The notes under the pieces are model-generated. The model saw only the letters and a program-made list of their open reading frames with translations. It searched no databases and was not told the origin of the DNA. DNA of 16,907 nucleotides from Hydrogenophaga intermedia (GTDB lineage: Bacteria > Pseudomonadota > Gammaproteobacteria > Burkholderiales > Burkholderiaceae_C): contig CAMBOY010000032.1 in NCBI GenBank assembly GCA_945869245.1, positions 1-16,907 of the forward strand, in the 5' to 3' direction. A program made the translations under genes and the position numbers. This document shows positions 1 through 9,074 of this stretch, one piece after another (the stretch's first letter is position 1; every line of letters starts with the position of its first letter).

Positions 1-1080
1 CCGTCGGTGCTGCTGAACCTGGGCATCAGCTGCATGCAATTGGGCCGTTTTGAACGGGCCAACGAATGTCTGGGCCGGTTTTTGGCGGTCGATGCCAGCC
101 AGCGCGACGCCTGGGTGGCCTGGGGCGTGACGCAAATGGCTTTGGCCAACTGGCCGCAGGCCTTGCACTGCCACGAACAAGCCCGCGCCTTGGGAGCCGA
201 CGGTGCGGAATTTTGTTTGCGCTGGGGCCAATGCCTGGCGCACGAGGGCCAATTGCAACAAGCCATCGAAGCCTTCGACCACGCGGTGCTGCACGCGCCC
301 GACCTGGCCGAAGCGTGGACCCAACGCGCCCATGTGTACCGCGACATGGGCCAGAGCGCATTGGCCATCGAAGGCTATCAGCGGGCGCTCGAGCTCGGGG
401 CCGACCCCGAATTGCACCGCTACTACCTGGCCTCACTGAGCCCAGAGCAAGCCCTGGTGAATGCACCGCCGGCGTATGTGGAGAAACTCTTTGACCAGTA
501 TGCCGACGAGTTTGAAGCGCACTTGGTTGATCAGCTGGGCTATCAAGGGCATCGTGTGCTGATCGAGCGCTTGCCGGTGGACCCCACAGTCCGGTTTCGC
601 CGTGTCTGGGATTTGGGTTGTGGCACCGGTTTGTGCGGTCGTCTGATTCGCGCACGGGCCGATCACCTGAGCGGGGTTGATCTGTCTTCGGCCATGCTGG
701 ACAAAGCCCGTGTGTTGGGGGTTTACGACCAGCTGCATGCCCAAGATCTGATGGCTTTTTTGGGCCAAACGGGCGAGCAAGCCGACCTGGTGCTTGCCGC
801 CGATGTCTTTATCTACGTGGGGCATCTGGACGCCGTCTTCGAGGCCTTGGGTCCGCGGGTCGCGCCAGGTGGCTGGTTGGCCTTCACCATTGCAGAGGCG
901 GACACCGGCTTTGCGGTACAGCTGCACAGCACACTGCGCTACGCACACGCACTGGACTACTTGCAACAGCTCGGCGCTCGGCACGGCTGGCAGTGGATCC
1001 ACTGCCACCGCGCCCCCCTGCGACTGGACCAGTCGCAACCGCTCATGGGCGCTTACGTGTATCTGCAAAAGAAGGGGTAG
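1..1080 (+). CDS. TPR-repeat SAM-dependent methyltransferase (5' partial)
   Basis: The frame is open to the left edge, so the true start lies upstream; the first possible start inside is GTG at 7. The first ~145 visible residues are amphipathic helix pairs with TPR spacing (for example the repeat around nucleotides 253-390, with AIEAF/AIEGY and a P at the end of each unit). The rest is a Rossmann methyltransferase: a lead-in LFDQYADEFEAHL, then motif I DLGCGTG at nucleotides 610-630, the acidic strand-2 end GVDLS near 673, and DVFIYVG near 805 as motif IV. This layout is known from TPR/class I methyltransferases whose substrates are mostly unknown. The protein is probably cytosolic; there is no signal in the visible part. 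The 123 bases to the next gene hold no clear terminator, only a 5-bp AGCGG/CCGCT hairpin right after the stop. Substrate cannot be named. Confidence 0.85.
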   Translation, partial: PSVLLNLGISCMQLGRFERANECLGRFLAVDASQRDAWVAWGVTQMALANWPQALHCHEQARALGADGAEFCLRWGQCLAHEGQLQQAIEAFDHAVLHAPDLAEAWTQRAHVYRDMGQSALAIEGYQRALELGADPELHRYYLASLSPEQALVNAPPAYVEKLFDQYADEFEAHLVDQLGYQGHRVLIERLPVDPTVRFRRVWDLGCGTGLCGRLIRARADHLSGVDLSSAMLDKARVLGVYDQLHAQDLMAFLGQTGEQADLVLAADVFIYVGHLDAVFEALGPRVAPGGWLAFTIAEADTGFAVQLHSTLRYAHALDYLQQLGARHGWQWIHCHRAPLRLDQSQPLMGAYVYLQKKG

Positions 1081-1203
1081 TAGCGGCGGCTGAGTCCGCT
1101 GTGTTGGCCGTTCCAGCCGGGTTGAAGGGCATGCGGTGCGCCGCTGGCGGGAACTTGTGGTCTTCGAGCATGCTCTGTTCCAACAAGCCATTCCACAACG
1201 CCC

Positions 1204-1912
<709 letters not shown>

Positions 1913-1929
<17 letters not shown>

Positions 1930-4417
1930 CCTGGCCTGGCGCGACCTGCGCGCGAGCGGCCGGCGCCTGTGGATTTTTGTGGCCTGTCTGGTGCTGGGCG
2001 TGTCGCTGGTGGCGGCGGGCGGCGGCCTGTACCGGCAGGTGGCCGACGGGCTGCGCGACGACGCCCGGCTCATCTTTGGTGGCGATGTGGAGATTGAAGC
2101 CCCGGCGCCGCTGCCGACCGATGCGCTGGCCTGGATGGCGCAGCGCGGCACCGTGTCGCGCGTGATCGAGCTGCGCACCATGCTGCGCACCGACAGCGGC
2201 CGGGCGCAACTGATCGAGCTGCTCAGCGCCGACGACGCTTACCCGCTCTACGGCAGCGTGGCGCTCCAACCGGCGGGCACACTGGCCGACTCGCTCGCTC
2301 AGGCTGAAGGGCAATGGGGCGCGGCCATTGACGCATCGCTCGCCACCCGCCTGGGCCTGAAGACTGGCGACCGCATCGATATCGGCGACCTGAGCCTCAC
2401 GGTGCGCGCGCTCATCGTGCGCCAGCCCGACCGCAGCCTGCGCGCCGACTGGGGTGCCGCGCCGGTGCTGGTGGCCGAGGGCGCGCTCATGGCCACCGGC
2501 CTGGTGCAGCCGCTCAGCCGGGTGGAATACCGCTACCGCGTGCGCACGCCCGAGCTGGCCGCCGCCTGGCGCGACAACTTCGTGAAAACCTTCCCCACGC
2601 TCGACGCCGAAACCCGCAGCTTCGACGAGCGCAGCGACCGCATGGCCGAGGTGCTGGGTCAGATCGGCTCGGGTCTGCTGCTGATCGGCTTTTCGGCGCT
2701 GTTCATTGGCGGGCTGGGGGTGTTCAACAGTGTGCAGGCCTACCTGCAGGGCAAGCTGACCAGCCTGGCCACGCTGCGGGCGTTGGGACTGCGCGACGGG
2801 CGGCTGGCCGCGTTTGTGCTGCTGCAAATCTTGCTGCTGGCGGTGCTGGCCAGCGCGGTGGGCGTGCTGCTGGGCCTGGGGCTGGCGCTGGCCGGGGCGC
2901 AGCTGGCGGCCGACAAGCTGCCGGTGACGCTGCTGCTGAAAAGCCTGTGGGCACCGGCGCTGGTGGCGCTGGTTTTCGGCGTGTTGACCGCGCTGGCGTT
3001 TTCGCTGCCGGCGTTGGGCCGTGCCTTGTCGGTCAGCCCGGCGGCGCTGTTTCGCGGCGTGGAGGGTCAAGCCCTGCACACGCCGCGCCGCGCGCTGTGG
3101 TTCACCGCCGCCGTGGCCACCGCCACGCTGGCGCTGCTGGTGGCGGTGCTGCCCGACCCGCGCTTTGGCCTGGCCTTCGTGCTGACCACCGCCGCGCTGC
3201 TGGGCGTGCTCGATCTGGCCACACGCGGCCTGCGCCGCCTGGCCGCGCGCCTGCAGCACCACGCCGCCCTGCCCTTGCCGCTGCAGCTGGCGCTGGCCGG
3301 CCTGCAGCAGCCGCAATCGCCGCTGCGCACCGCGCTGCTCTCGCTGGGCTCGGCGCTCACCCTGCTGGTGGCTTGCACCCTGGTGGTGATGACGCTGCTG
3401 CGCACGGTGAACGACACCGTGCCCGAGCAGGCACCGGCGCTGGTGTTCTACGACGTGCAGACCGAGCAGATCGACTTGCTGCGCGAAACCCTGCAAGCCT
3501 CACCCGGCCTGCAGGCGGTGAAGACCGCACCGCTGGTGCTGGGGCGGCTGGTGGCGGTAAACGGCGTGGCGCTGATCGAGAGCGAGGACGGCGAGCGCGC
3601 CCGCGAATCGCGCGACGAACACAAGCTCAGCAACCGCAGCGGCAACTTCGACGACGTGGTGATCGACCGAGGCGCCTGGTGGCCGCTGGACCACGCGGGC
3701 GCGCCATTGGTGGCGATGGAAGACCGCGAGGCGGACCAGCTCGGCCTGCAGGTGGGCGACAAGTTGCGTTTCGAGATCATGGGCACGCCGGTGGAAGCCA
3801 CGCTGAGCGCCATCTACAGCCAGCGGCGCATGCAGTCGCGCCTGTGGTTGGAGGCCATCTTCAGCGACGGCGCGCTCGACCCCTTCATCACCCGCCATGT
3901 GGGCGCAGCCTGGCTGCCGGTTGACCAGACCCTGGACGCGCAAGACCGGCTGGCGGCGGCCGCACCCAACATCGCCACCGCGCGCACCGAGTCGATGCTG
4001 CGCGAGACCCGCGCGCTCATGGGCCGCGCCAGCGGCGGGCTGGCGGTGGTGGCGGGTGTGTGCCTGGCCGCGAGCCTGCTGGTGCTGGCCAGCGTAGTGG
4101 CCGCCAGCCGCAGCCGCCAGCTCTACGACGCGACCGTGATGCATGCGCTGGGCGCGCGCCATTCGCTGCTGCGCCGCGTGCTGGTGTCGGAATACGTGCT
4201 GCTCGCCACCGTGACCGGCGGCTTTGCGCTGCTGGCCGGCAGCGCGCTGGCCACCGCCTTGCTGCTGTGGCGGCTGGACATGAGCCCGGCTGGCCTGTAC
4301 TGGACCGGGTTGCTCACCGCAGCGGGTGTGAGTGCGCTGAGCCTGGGCCTGGGCGCGCGCTATTTGCTGGCGCAGATGCGACTGAGCCCTGCACTGCTGC
4401 TGCGCAGTGGCGGCTGA
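1913..4417 (+). CDS. FtsX/MacB-type ABC transporter permease (YbbP-like)
   Basis: An 834-residue inner-membrane permease. I read about ten hydrophobic segments: one near 19-40, three near 252-278, 300-328 and 346-366, two near 396-414 and 420-437, one near 473-496, and three at the C-terminus near 708-731, 761-787 and 793-820. Two large hydrophilic domains, about 41-250 and 497-705, would be periplasmic; the first matches the MacB periplasmic core position. This is the duplicated FtsX layout of the YbbP/LolC-E-like class, whose members extract or move lipophilic substrates; the substrate here is unknown. The start ATG at 1913 lies inside the ATPase gene and has GGAG (1902-1905) just upstream, so it is coupled to it. 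It ends in LRSGG, as many family members do, with the last 11 bases shared with the next frame. Confidence 0.92.
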
Positions 4418-5165
4418 GTCGGCCTGCCAAGCTGGCACACTGCCGCTTACCCCCGCCCCACACCACCACCGAACCACCGTGCGTGTTTCTGCCGATCCAC
4501 CCGCACCCCTCCTTGCGCCGCCAACGCTGCATTGGGCAGGCGCAACCCTGCACCCGATGTCTGAGCACGCGCTGTGGTGGCCGGCAGCACAGACCCTGTT
4601 CATTGCCGACCTGCACCTAGGCAAAGCCGCGAGCTTTCGCGCCCAAGGCCAACCGGTGCCGGGCGGCACCACGCGCGACAACCTGCAGCGCCTAGACGCC
4701 CTGATCGCCAACACCCAAGCCACCCATCTGGTTTGTCTGGGCGATTTTTTGCATGCGGCCAGCGCCCGCACCCCGGCGGTGCTGCAAGCGCTGCAGCACT
4801 GGCGCGCGCGCCACCCCGAGCTGCGCATCACCCTGGTGCGTGGCAACCACGACGACCACGCCGGCGATCCGCCCCCTGAGGCGCGCATCGCGGTGGTGGA
4901 CGAGCCCTGGCCACTTGGCCCGTTTCTGTGTTGCCACCACCCGCAGACCGCGCCCACCGCTTGGGTGCTGGCTGGGCATGTGCATCCGGTGCACACCCTG
5001 CGCGGCGTGGGCCGCGACCGGCTGCGCCTGCCCTGTTTTGTGGCCGATGCGCAGCAGGTCTTGCTGCCGGCGTTTGGCGCCTTCACCGGCGGACATGAGG
5101 TGCCCCGCGCGCCCGGTCGGCGTTTGTATCTGGTCGGCGGCGACCGGGTCTGGCCGCTGCCCTGA
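4407..5165 (+). CDS. pdeM: PdeM-type metallophosphoesterase (ligase-associated endonuclease family)
   Basis: A calcineurin-fold metallophosphoesterase of up to 252 residues. The full set of metal ligands is visible, numbered from the GTG at 4407: D68 and H70 (ADLHLGK), D113 (LGDF), N147 and H148 (RGNHDD), H177/H178 (CCHHP), H191 and H193 (GHVHP). The C-terminal CFVADAQQVLLPAFGAFTGG matches the PdeM family, a predicted DNA repair nuclease usually found with an ATP-dependent DNA ligase, an Lhr-like helicase and an exonuclease. None of these is in view. The start is uncertain: GTG 4407 overlaps the permease end and would be coupled; GTG 4479 gives a length closer to the family; ATG 4557 would cut off the first strand (LHWAGATLHP). 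The first ~38 residues are Pro/His/Ala-rich and look unlike a domain, so the true start may well be 4479. Confidence 0.85.
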   Translation: MAAESACQAGTLPLTPAPHHHRTTVRVSADPPAPLLAPPTLHWAGATLHPMSEHALWWPAAQTLFIADLHLGKAASFRAQGQPVPGGTTRDNLQRLDALIANTQATHLVCLGDFLHAASARTPAVLQALQHWRARHPELRITLVRGNHDDHAGDPPPEARIAVVDEPWPLGPFLCCHHPQTAPTAWVLAGHVHPVHTLRGVGRDRLRLPCFVADAQQVLLPAFGAFTGGHEVPRAPGRRLYLVGGDRVWPLP

Positions 5166-5170
5166 CTCCA

Positions 5171-5196
5171 GCCAGCGCGCCAGGCGCGGTGCTGGC
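5171..5196. terminator. GC-rich hairpin between convergent genes
   Basis: The 33 bases between the pdeM stop and the stop of the minus-strand cyclase-like gene can fold into a 6-bp stem (5171-5176 with 5191-5196) topped by a 3-bp stem (5177-5179 with 5185-5187). There is no T-run on either side, so it may only slow polymerase or be chance in GC-rich DNA. Confidence 0.3.
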
Positions 5197-5198
5197 GC

Positions 5199-8100
5199 TC
5201 ACACGCAAGCGCTGTGCAGCAGCAGCGCGTCGGCGCGTTGCAGCACCTTGCGCATGCCGCAGTGGCGCGCGCGCTCGCCGGCTTTGTCCAGATACGCGGC
5301 CGCAGCGACCGTGTCGCCGCGCTGCAGTGCCAGCTCACCGAGCGCCAGCAGTGCGTCGGCCTGGTGGCCCCACTGCTCGTAGTCCTCGGCGTAGACGCTG
5401 GCGGCCAGCAAATGGGCCTGTGCCTCGTCGAGCCGGCCACACACCGCCATGGTGCGACCCAAGCCGTAGCGCAAGAAAAACTCACTGTACAGGCCTGCAA
5501 TTTGGAACGCCTTGTCGGCAATCGCCCGCTCCACCAGCACCTGGGCCTCGTCGGCACCGCCGCTGGGGCCCAAGGCCTCGGCCAGCAAGCCCACAATGCA
5601 CGGCGTCATGGTGAGCAAGTCGTGCTGCAGGCACAGCTGGTGTGTCATGCGCAGGCGTTGCGCCGCTTGGGCGTGACGGCCCTGGCGCAGCCACAGGCTG
5701 GCTTGTGTGAAGTCGAGCAACGTGCGCGAAAACGCGTGCTCGCGCTGCTGCAGCTCACGGTAGGCGCGGTCGCAAGTGGCTTGCGCCTGCTCCTCTTCAC
5801 CCAAACGCGCCAGCGCGTCGGCGGCAAACACCAGCAAGTTGATACCGGGCAAGGTGGCCCAGCCCAGCATCATGCGACCGGCCACCAGCTCCGAGGCGAA
5901 TTCCTCCTCCAGATGGTGCGCGCGCTCCACCAGTTCGGCGTAGCGGCCCAAACCGTGGTAGAGCATCAGCTCGACCTGGGCGGCGGCCATTTGGGCGCCT
6001 CGGCTGCCAGCCTTGATGGCGGCATGCTGCGCCGTGCGGGCGGCGGTCAGCCCGAGTGCGGGGCTGCCGCGGCCCCAGTGCAGCACCGCCTGCTGCAGCG
6101 ACACACCGGCTTGGCGTTTGGGATCGTCGAGCTGGGTGGTCAGACGCTGCGCGTGCTCAAGGTGCACAAACATGACCTCAAAGTGGCCCAACGGCCACAG
6201 CGCGCTCAAGGCTTCGGAGCGCAAGGCCAGTTCAAGCGACAAGCGGGTGGTGGTGTCGTCGATCTGGGCCGCCGCTTCCAGCCCGGTTTCGAGCATGCGC
6301 AAGGCGTCGCGGTTGGCCGACCGCGCCACCGCGCGCGACATCGCTAGCTGAATGCAACGCGCGGCCTCGGTCCACAAACCGCCATGAAACGCGTGGTGCG
6401 CCAGCACCGCGGCCTGCTCGTTGGCCTGTGGCCCGAGCTGCTCTTGCAAGGCCCGCAGCGCCGCTTGGTGCAACTGGCGCCGACGCGGCCGGGTCAGGCC
6501 CGCCGCCACCACCTCTTGCACCAGCGCGTGCTGGAAGGTCACGGTGCTCACCGTCTCAGCCAACTCGGTGGGCAGCGGCAACGCGCCGATGGAATCCACC
6601 GGCTGCAGCAAACTGGCGTCGCAGCACTGGGCCAGATGCTGCATGACCACTGCTTGTGGCAGCTGCAGCATGCGTCCGACGGTGTCGGCGGTACCGACTT
6701 GGCTCAAGATGGCCAAGGCCTCCAGCGTGGCTTTCGCTGGCAGGGGTAGGCGGTCCACCCGCGCGCCAATGACGGCGGCGATGGACGCTGGCACCCCCGG
6801 CTCGGTCGCACCACCGCGGTAGCGGTAATGACCAGCCGCGCCTTCGAGCGCACCGGCGTCGATCAGGTTGAGGCTCATCTGCTCCAAGTAAAACGGGTTG
6901 CCGTCGGCGCGTTCCAGCAAGGTGGGCAACAAGACATCAAGCGAAGGGTCGCGCCCGAGCAAGGCGCGCGCGAGCTGCTGCATGTCGCTGTCGGCCAAGG
7001 GTTGCACCCGCAGCTCTTCGAACCAGCCGGCCTCGGCCCAGCGGTGGACAAAGTCGGGACGGTAGGTCAGGCACAGCAGCACCGGAAGCGCCAACATCTT
7101 GCGCGACAGCACTTCGATGGTGCGCAAGCTGTCGCGGTCGGCGAGGAACACGTCTTCCACCAAAATCATCATGGGGCCGGACTGGCGCGATGCAATCAGC
7201 CACAGCAAGGCCTCGCCAATGCGGTTGCGCCGCTGGGTCGGGGTGAGCGCCAACCAGTCGGGCGAGGGCTCACCCAAGTCGAGCAAGTCGGTCGCCGCCG
7301 GCACATGCTCTTGCGCCTCAGGCCCCCAGCTGGCGACCGCGCGCCGCGCCTGTTCGCGCGCCCGCGCGCTGTCGACCTGCTCGCCCACCCCCATGAGCGT
7401 GCGGGCCAAATCGCCCAGCGCGCTGTACGGCAGATGGCTGTTGTACGAGCGGGTGACCATGGTGCACACCGCAAAACCCTGATGGCGCAGGTCGTTGGCG
7501 AGTTGCGACACCAGGCGGGTTTTGCCAATGCCAGCGTCGCCGCGCAGACCCAACACACACAATTGCCCGGTGGCCACTCGGGTGGCCACGCCTTGCAGCT
7601 GCTGCAACAGGTCGCCCCGGCCCAGCAAGGGGGTGCGCGCGCGGCGCGAACTCTGGGAGGTGGCGGGCGCGCCCAAGGCACCGCTGAGGACCTCAAACAG
7701 CTCCACCGGTTTGTCAAAGCCCCGGATCGTCTGTGGGCCCAGGGCGCTCAAGGGCAGTTCGCCGTCAAGCAAGCGCTCGGTGGCGCCACTGATCAGCACA
7801 TGGCCCGGGCGGGCGAGTTGTTCCAGCCGCGCCGCCAAGTGCAGCGCCGCCCCGTCGAGCCGGTGGTGCGAAGCCAGCATGTCGTGGATCGAACCCAGCA
7901 CCACCTCGCCCGAATGGATCCCAATGCGCACCGGCAGAGCGGGCCCGACGTCGGCCCCGTCGGCCAAGCGGCGCTGGATGGCCAAGGCGGCCAAGCAAGC
8001 GCGCAGCGCGTGGTCTTCTTGCGCCAGCGGCGCGCCAAACAAGGCCACCACGCCATCGCCCTGCAAACGGCGCACCGACCCACCGTAGGTTTCCACCGCT

Positions 8101-8360
8101 TCGGTCATGGCCAACAGGGCGCGGTCGAGCAGCGCCTGCGCGTCTTCCGGATCGACCCCGGACACCAGCGCGGTGGAGCCGCACAGATCGGCAAACAACA
8201 AACTGACGATCTTGCGCTCGGCCACCGCTTCTTCGAACTTGAGGCCGCACTGCGAACAGAATTTGTCGCCCTCACGGCGCTCGTGCCGACAACGGCCACA
8301 AACCGTCGGAACGGCAGCCCCTGCAAAAGACAGAACTGGGGTCGGTGTTGCTTGTGACAC
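5199..8360 (-). CDS. Zinc-ribbon, class III cyclase-like, STAND ATPase and TPR signalling protein
   Basis: A 1053-residue protein of four parts. Residues 21-38 are a zinc ribbon (C21, C24, C35, C38). Residues ~48-225 are a class III nucleotide cyclase fold with metal aspartates D58 (LFADLCGST) and D102 (LQGDGVVALFG) and R178 of AARLE. Residues ~245-440 are an AAA/STAND ATPase with Walker A GDAGIGKT (274-281) and Walker B MMILVED (397-403). From ~550 to the end there are helical, TPR-like repeats. This architecture is common in proteobacteria and actinobacteria and is often annotated as adenylate cyclase, usually without proof. The substrate-choosing positions are unusual: R98 sits where catalytic cyclases have Lys, R167 where they have Asp/Thr, and H174 where they have Asn. 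The protein may therefore be a weak or inactive cyclase acting as a sensor. No membrane segment is seen. It starts at GTG 8360 behind a perfect AGGAGG. Confidence 0.88.
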   Translation of the reverse strand: MSQATPTPVLSFAGAAVPTVCGRCRHERREGDKFCSQCGLKFEEAVAERKIVSLLFADLCGSTALVSGVDPEDAQALLDRALLAMTEAVETYGGSVRRLQGDGVVALFGAPLAQEDHALRACLAALAIQRRLADGADVGPALPVRIGIHSGEVVLGSIHDMLASHHRLDGAALHLAARLEQLARPGHVLISGATERLLDGELPLSALGPQTIRGFDKPVELFEVLSGALGAPATSQSSRRARTPLLGRGDLLQQLQGVATRVATGQLCVLGLRGDAGIGKTRLVSQLANDLRHQGFAVCTMVTRSYNSHLPYSALGDLARTLMGVGEQVDSARAREQARRAVASWGPEAQEHVPAATDLLDLGEPSPDWLALTPTQRRNRIGEALLWLIASRQSGPMMILVEDVFLADRDSLRTIEVLSRKMLALPVLLCLTYRPDFVHRWAEAGWFEELRVQPLADSDMQQLARALLGRDPSLDVLLPTLLERADGNPFYLEQMSLNLIDAGALEGAAGHYRYRGGATEPGVPASIAAVIGARVDRLPLPAKATLEALAILSQVGTADTVGRMLQLPQAVVMQHLAQCCDASLLQPVDSIGALPLPTELAETVSTVTFQHALVQEVVAAGLTRPRRRQLHQAALRALQEQLGPQANEQAAVLAHHAFHGGLWTEAARCIQLAMSRAVARSANRDALRMLETGLEAAAQIDDTTTRLSLELALRSEALSALWPLGHFEVMFVHLEHAQRLTTQLDDPKRQAGVSLQQAVLHWGRGSPALGLTAARTAQHAAIKAGSRGAQMAAAQVELMLYHGLGRYAELVERAHHLEEEFASELVAGRMMLGWATLPGINLLVFAADALARLGEEEQAQATCDRAYRELQQREHAFSRTLLDFTQASLWLRQGRHAQAAQRLRMTHQLCLQHDLLTMTPCIVGLLAEALGPSGGADEAQVLVERAIADKAFQIAGLYSEFFLRYGLGRTMAVCGRLDEAQAHLLAASVYAEDYEQWGHQADALLALGELALQRGDTVAAAAYLDKAGERARHCGMRKVLQRADALLLHSACV

Positions 8361-8371
8361 GGGTGACTGGG

Positions 8372-8377
8372 CCTCCT
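8372..8377 (-). promoter_or_regulatory. Shine-Dalgarno AGGAGG fixing a GTG start
   Basis: On the minus strand AGGAGG lies 11 bases before GTG at 8360. No in-frame ATG lies nearby, so this site supports the GTG as the start of the cyclase-like gene. Confidence 0.65.
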
Positions 8378-8568
8378 GAAAACATTGTGTGGTGTGGGGC
8401 GCTTGGACTGGCGCTCAGATGATGATGCCCCAGTCGCTGCCTAATTGGCTGTCACCCACATTGTCGGCAGCGTGCCTTGCCGCTGGCTGAATCGCGGCCA
8501 GCCCGCGGCGCCCGGGATACGCAGATTCCACCATCGGGGGGTGGCCGCGCTTCCCGCACAATTGGCGC

Positions 8569-8976
8569 ATGATTGGACAACGTATCTGGATTCCGCTGCT
8601 GGCGGCTGGCCTGCTGGTGCTGGCGCACCGCCAATATGGCTGGCTGGGGGTGGCTGCGGTCTCGGGCGGCCTAGTGATGTGGCTGCTGATGCACATCACC
8701 AGGCTGCTGACCGTCATGCAGCGCGCTGCGCGCCGCCCGCTGGGCTATGTCGACAGCGCGGTCATGCTCAATGCGCGCCTCAAGGCTGGCGTCACCCTGT
8801 TTCATGTGGTGGCCATGACGCGCGCACTGGGCGAGCGCACCAGCCCCGAGGGGGAGCAGCCCGAGCACTACCGCTGGACCGACAACGGAGAGTCGCGGGT
8901 GGACGCGGTGTTCCACGACGGGCGCCTGCGCAGCTGGACACTGTACCGGCCCGAGGCCGAGCCCAGCGACACCTGA
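8569..8976 (+). CDS. Small two-helix membrane protein of unknown function
   Basis: A 135-residue protein. Two hydrophobic segments lie near residues 7-20 and 25-44, joined by a short turn (HRQYGW). They are followed by a basic stretch (RAARRP) and a ~75-residue soluble domain with GYVDSAVMLNARLKAGVTLFHVVAMTRALGE, then a polar tail containing several W and R. The positive charges after the second helix suggest a cytosolic C-terminus. I recall similar proteins upstream of ilvE in Comamonadaceae, some carrying a doubtful 'glycerate kinase' label; nothing in this sequence supports kinase activity. It is transcribed toward ilvE, 98 bases away, and divergently from the cyclase-like gene. GC-rich third positions and the compact spacing make it a real gene. 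No good ribosome binding site precedes ATG 8569. Confidence 0.75.
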   Translation: MIGQRIWIPLLAAGLLVLAHRQYGWLGVAAVSGGLVMWLLMHITRLLTVMQRAARRPLGYVDSAVMLNARLKAGVTLFHVVAMTRALGERTSPEGEQPEHYRWTDNGESRVDAVFHDGRLRSWTLYRPEAEPSDT

Positions 8977-9015
8977 GGCGACGCACAGGGCGCCTGCGCA
9001 CACCCACCGGGCTCT

Positions 9016-9021
9016 TAAAAT
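9016..9021 (+). promoter_or_regulatory. Possible -10 element for ilvE
   Basis: TAAAAT stands out in GC-rich surroundings 54 bases before the ilvE start and matches the sigma-70 -10 consensus at five of six positions. No convincing -35 hexamer is found 16-18 bases upstream (the spot reads CCTGCG), so this is tentative. A palindromic CCAATTGG with flanking GCC/GGC lies just downstream, around 9032-9053. Confidence 0.35.
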
Positions 9022-9063
9022 GGCGGATTGCCGCGCCAATTGGGCCGGCTGAAACCGAAGCCA

Positions 9064-9068
9064 AAGGA
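9064..9068 (+). promoter_or_regulatory. ilvE: Ribosome binding site AAGGA of ilvE
   Basis: AAGGA ends six bases before ATG 9075. It decides the start among several upstream in-frame candidates; the frame is open as far as 8445, but that extension overlaps the preceding gene and lacks homology-like sequence. Confidence 0.7.
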
Positions 9069-9074
9069 CAAGCC

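Noticed and set aside
5214..6347. Plus-strand frame of 377 residues within the cyclase-like gene
   Set aside because: Antisense shadow; the minus-strand frame has zinc-ribbon, cyclase and Walker motifs and a Shine-Dalgarno site.
6828..8357. Plus-strand frame of 509 residues opposite the cyclase and ATPase domains
   Set aside because: Gln/His/Gly-rich composition with no recognisable fold; antisense shadow.
8482..8502. GCTGGC/GCCAGC inverted repeat between the cyclase-like gene and the small membrane protein gene
   Set aside because: A 6-bp stem of common GC-rich words with a 9-base loop and no associated T-run or promoter; chance is as likely as an operator.
8445..9074. Longer ilvE reading starting upstream at 8445
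   Set aside because: The added ~210 residues overlap the small membrane protein gene and are not aminotransferase-like; AAGGA supports ATG 9075.
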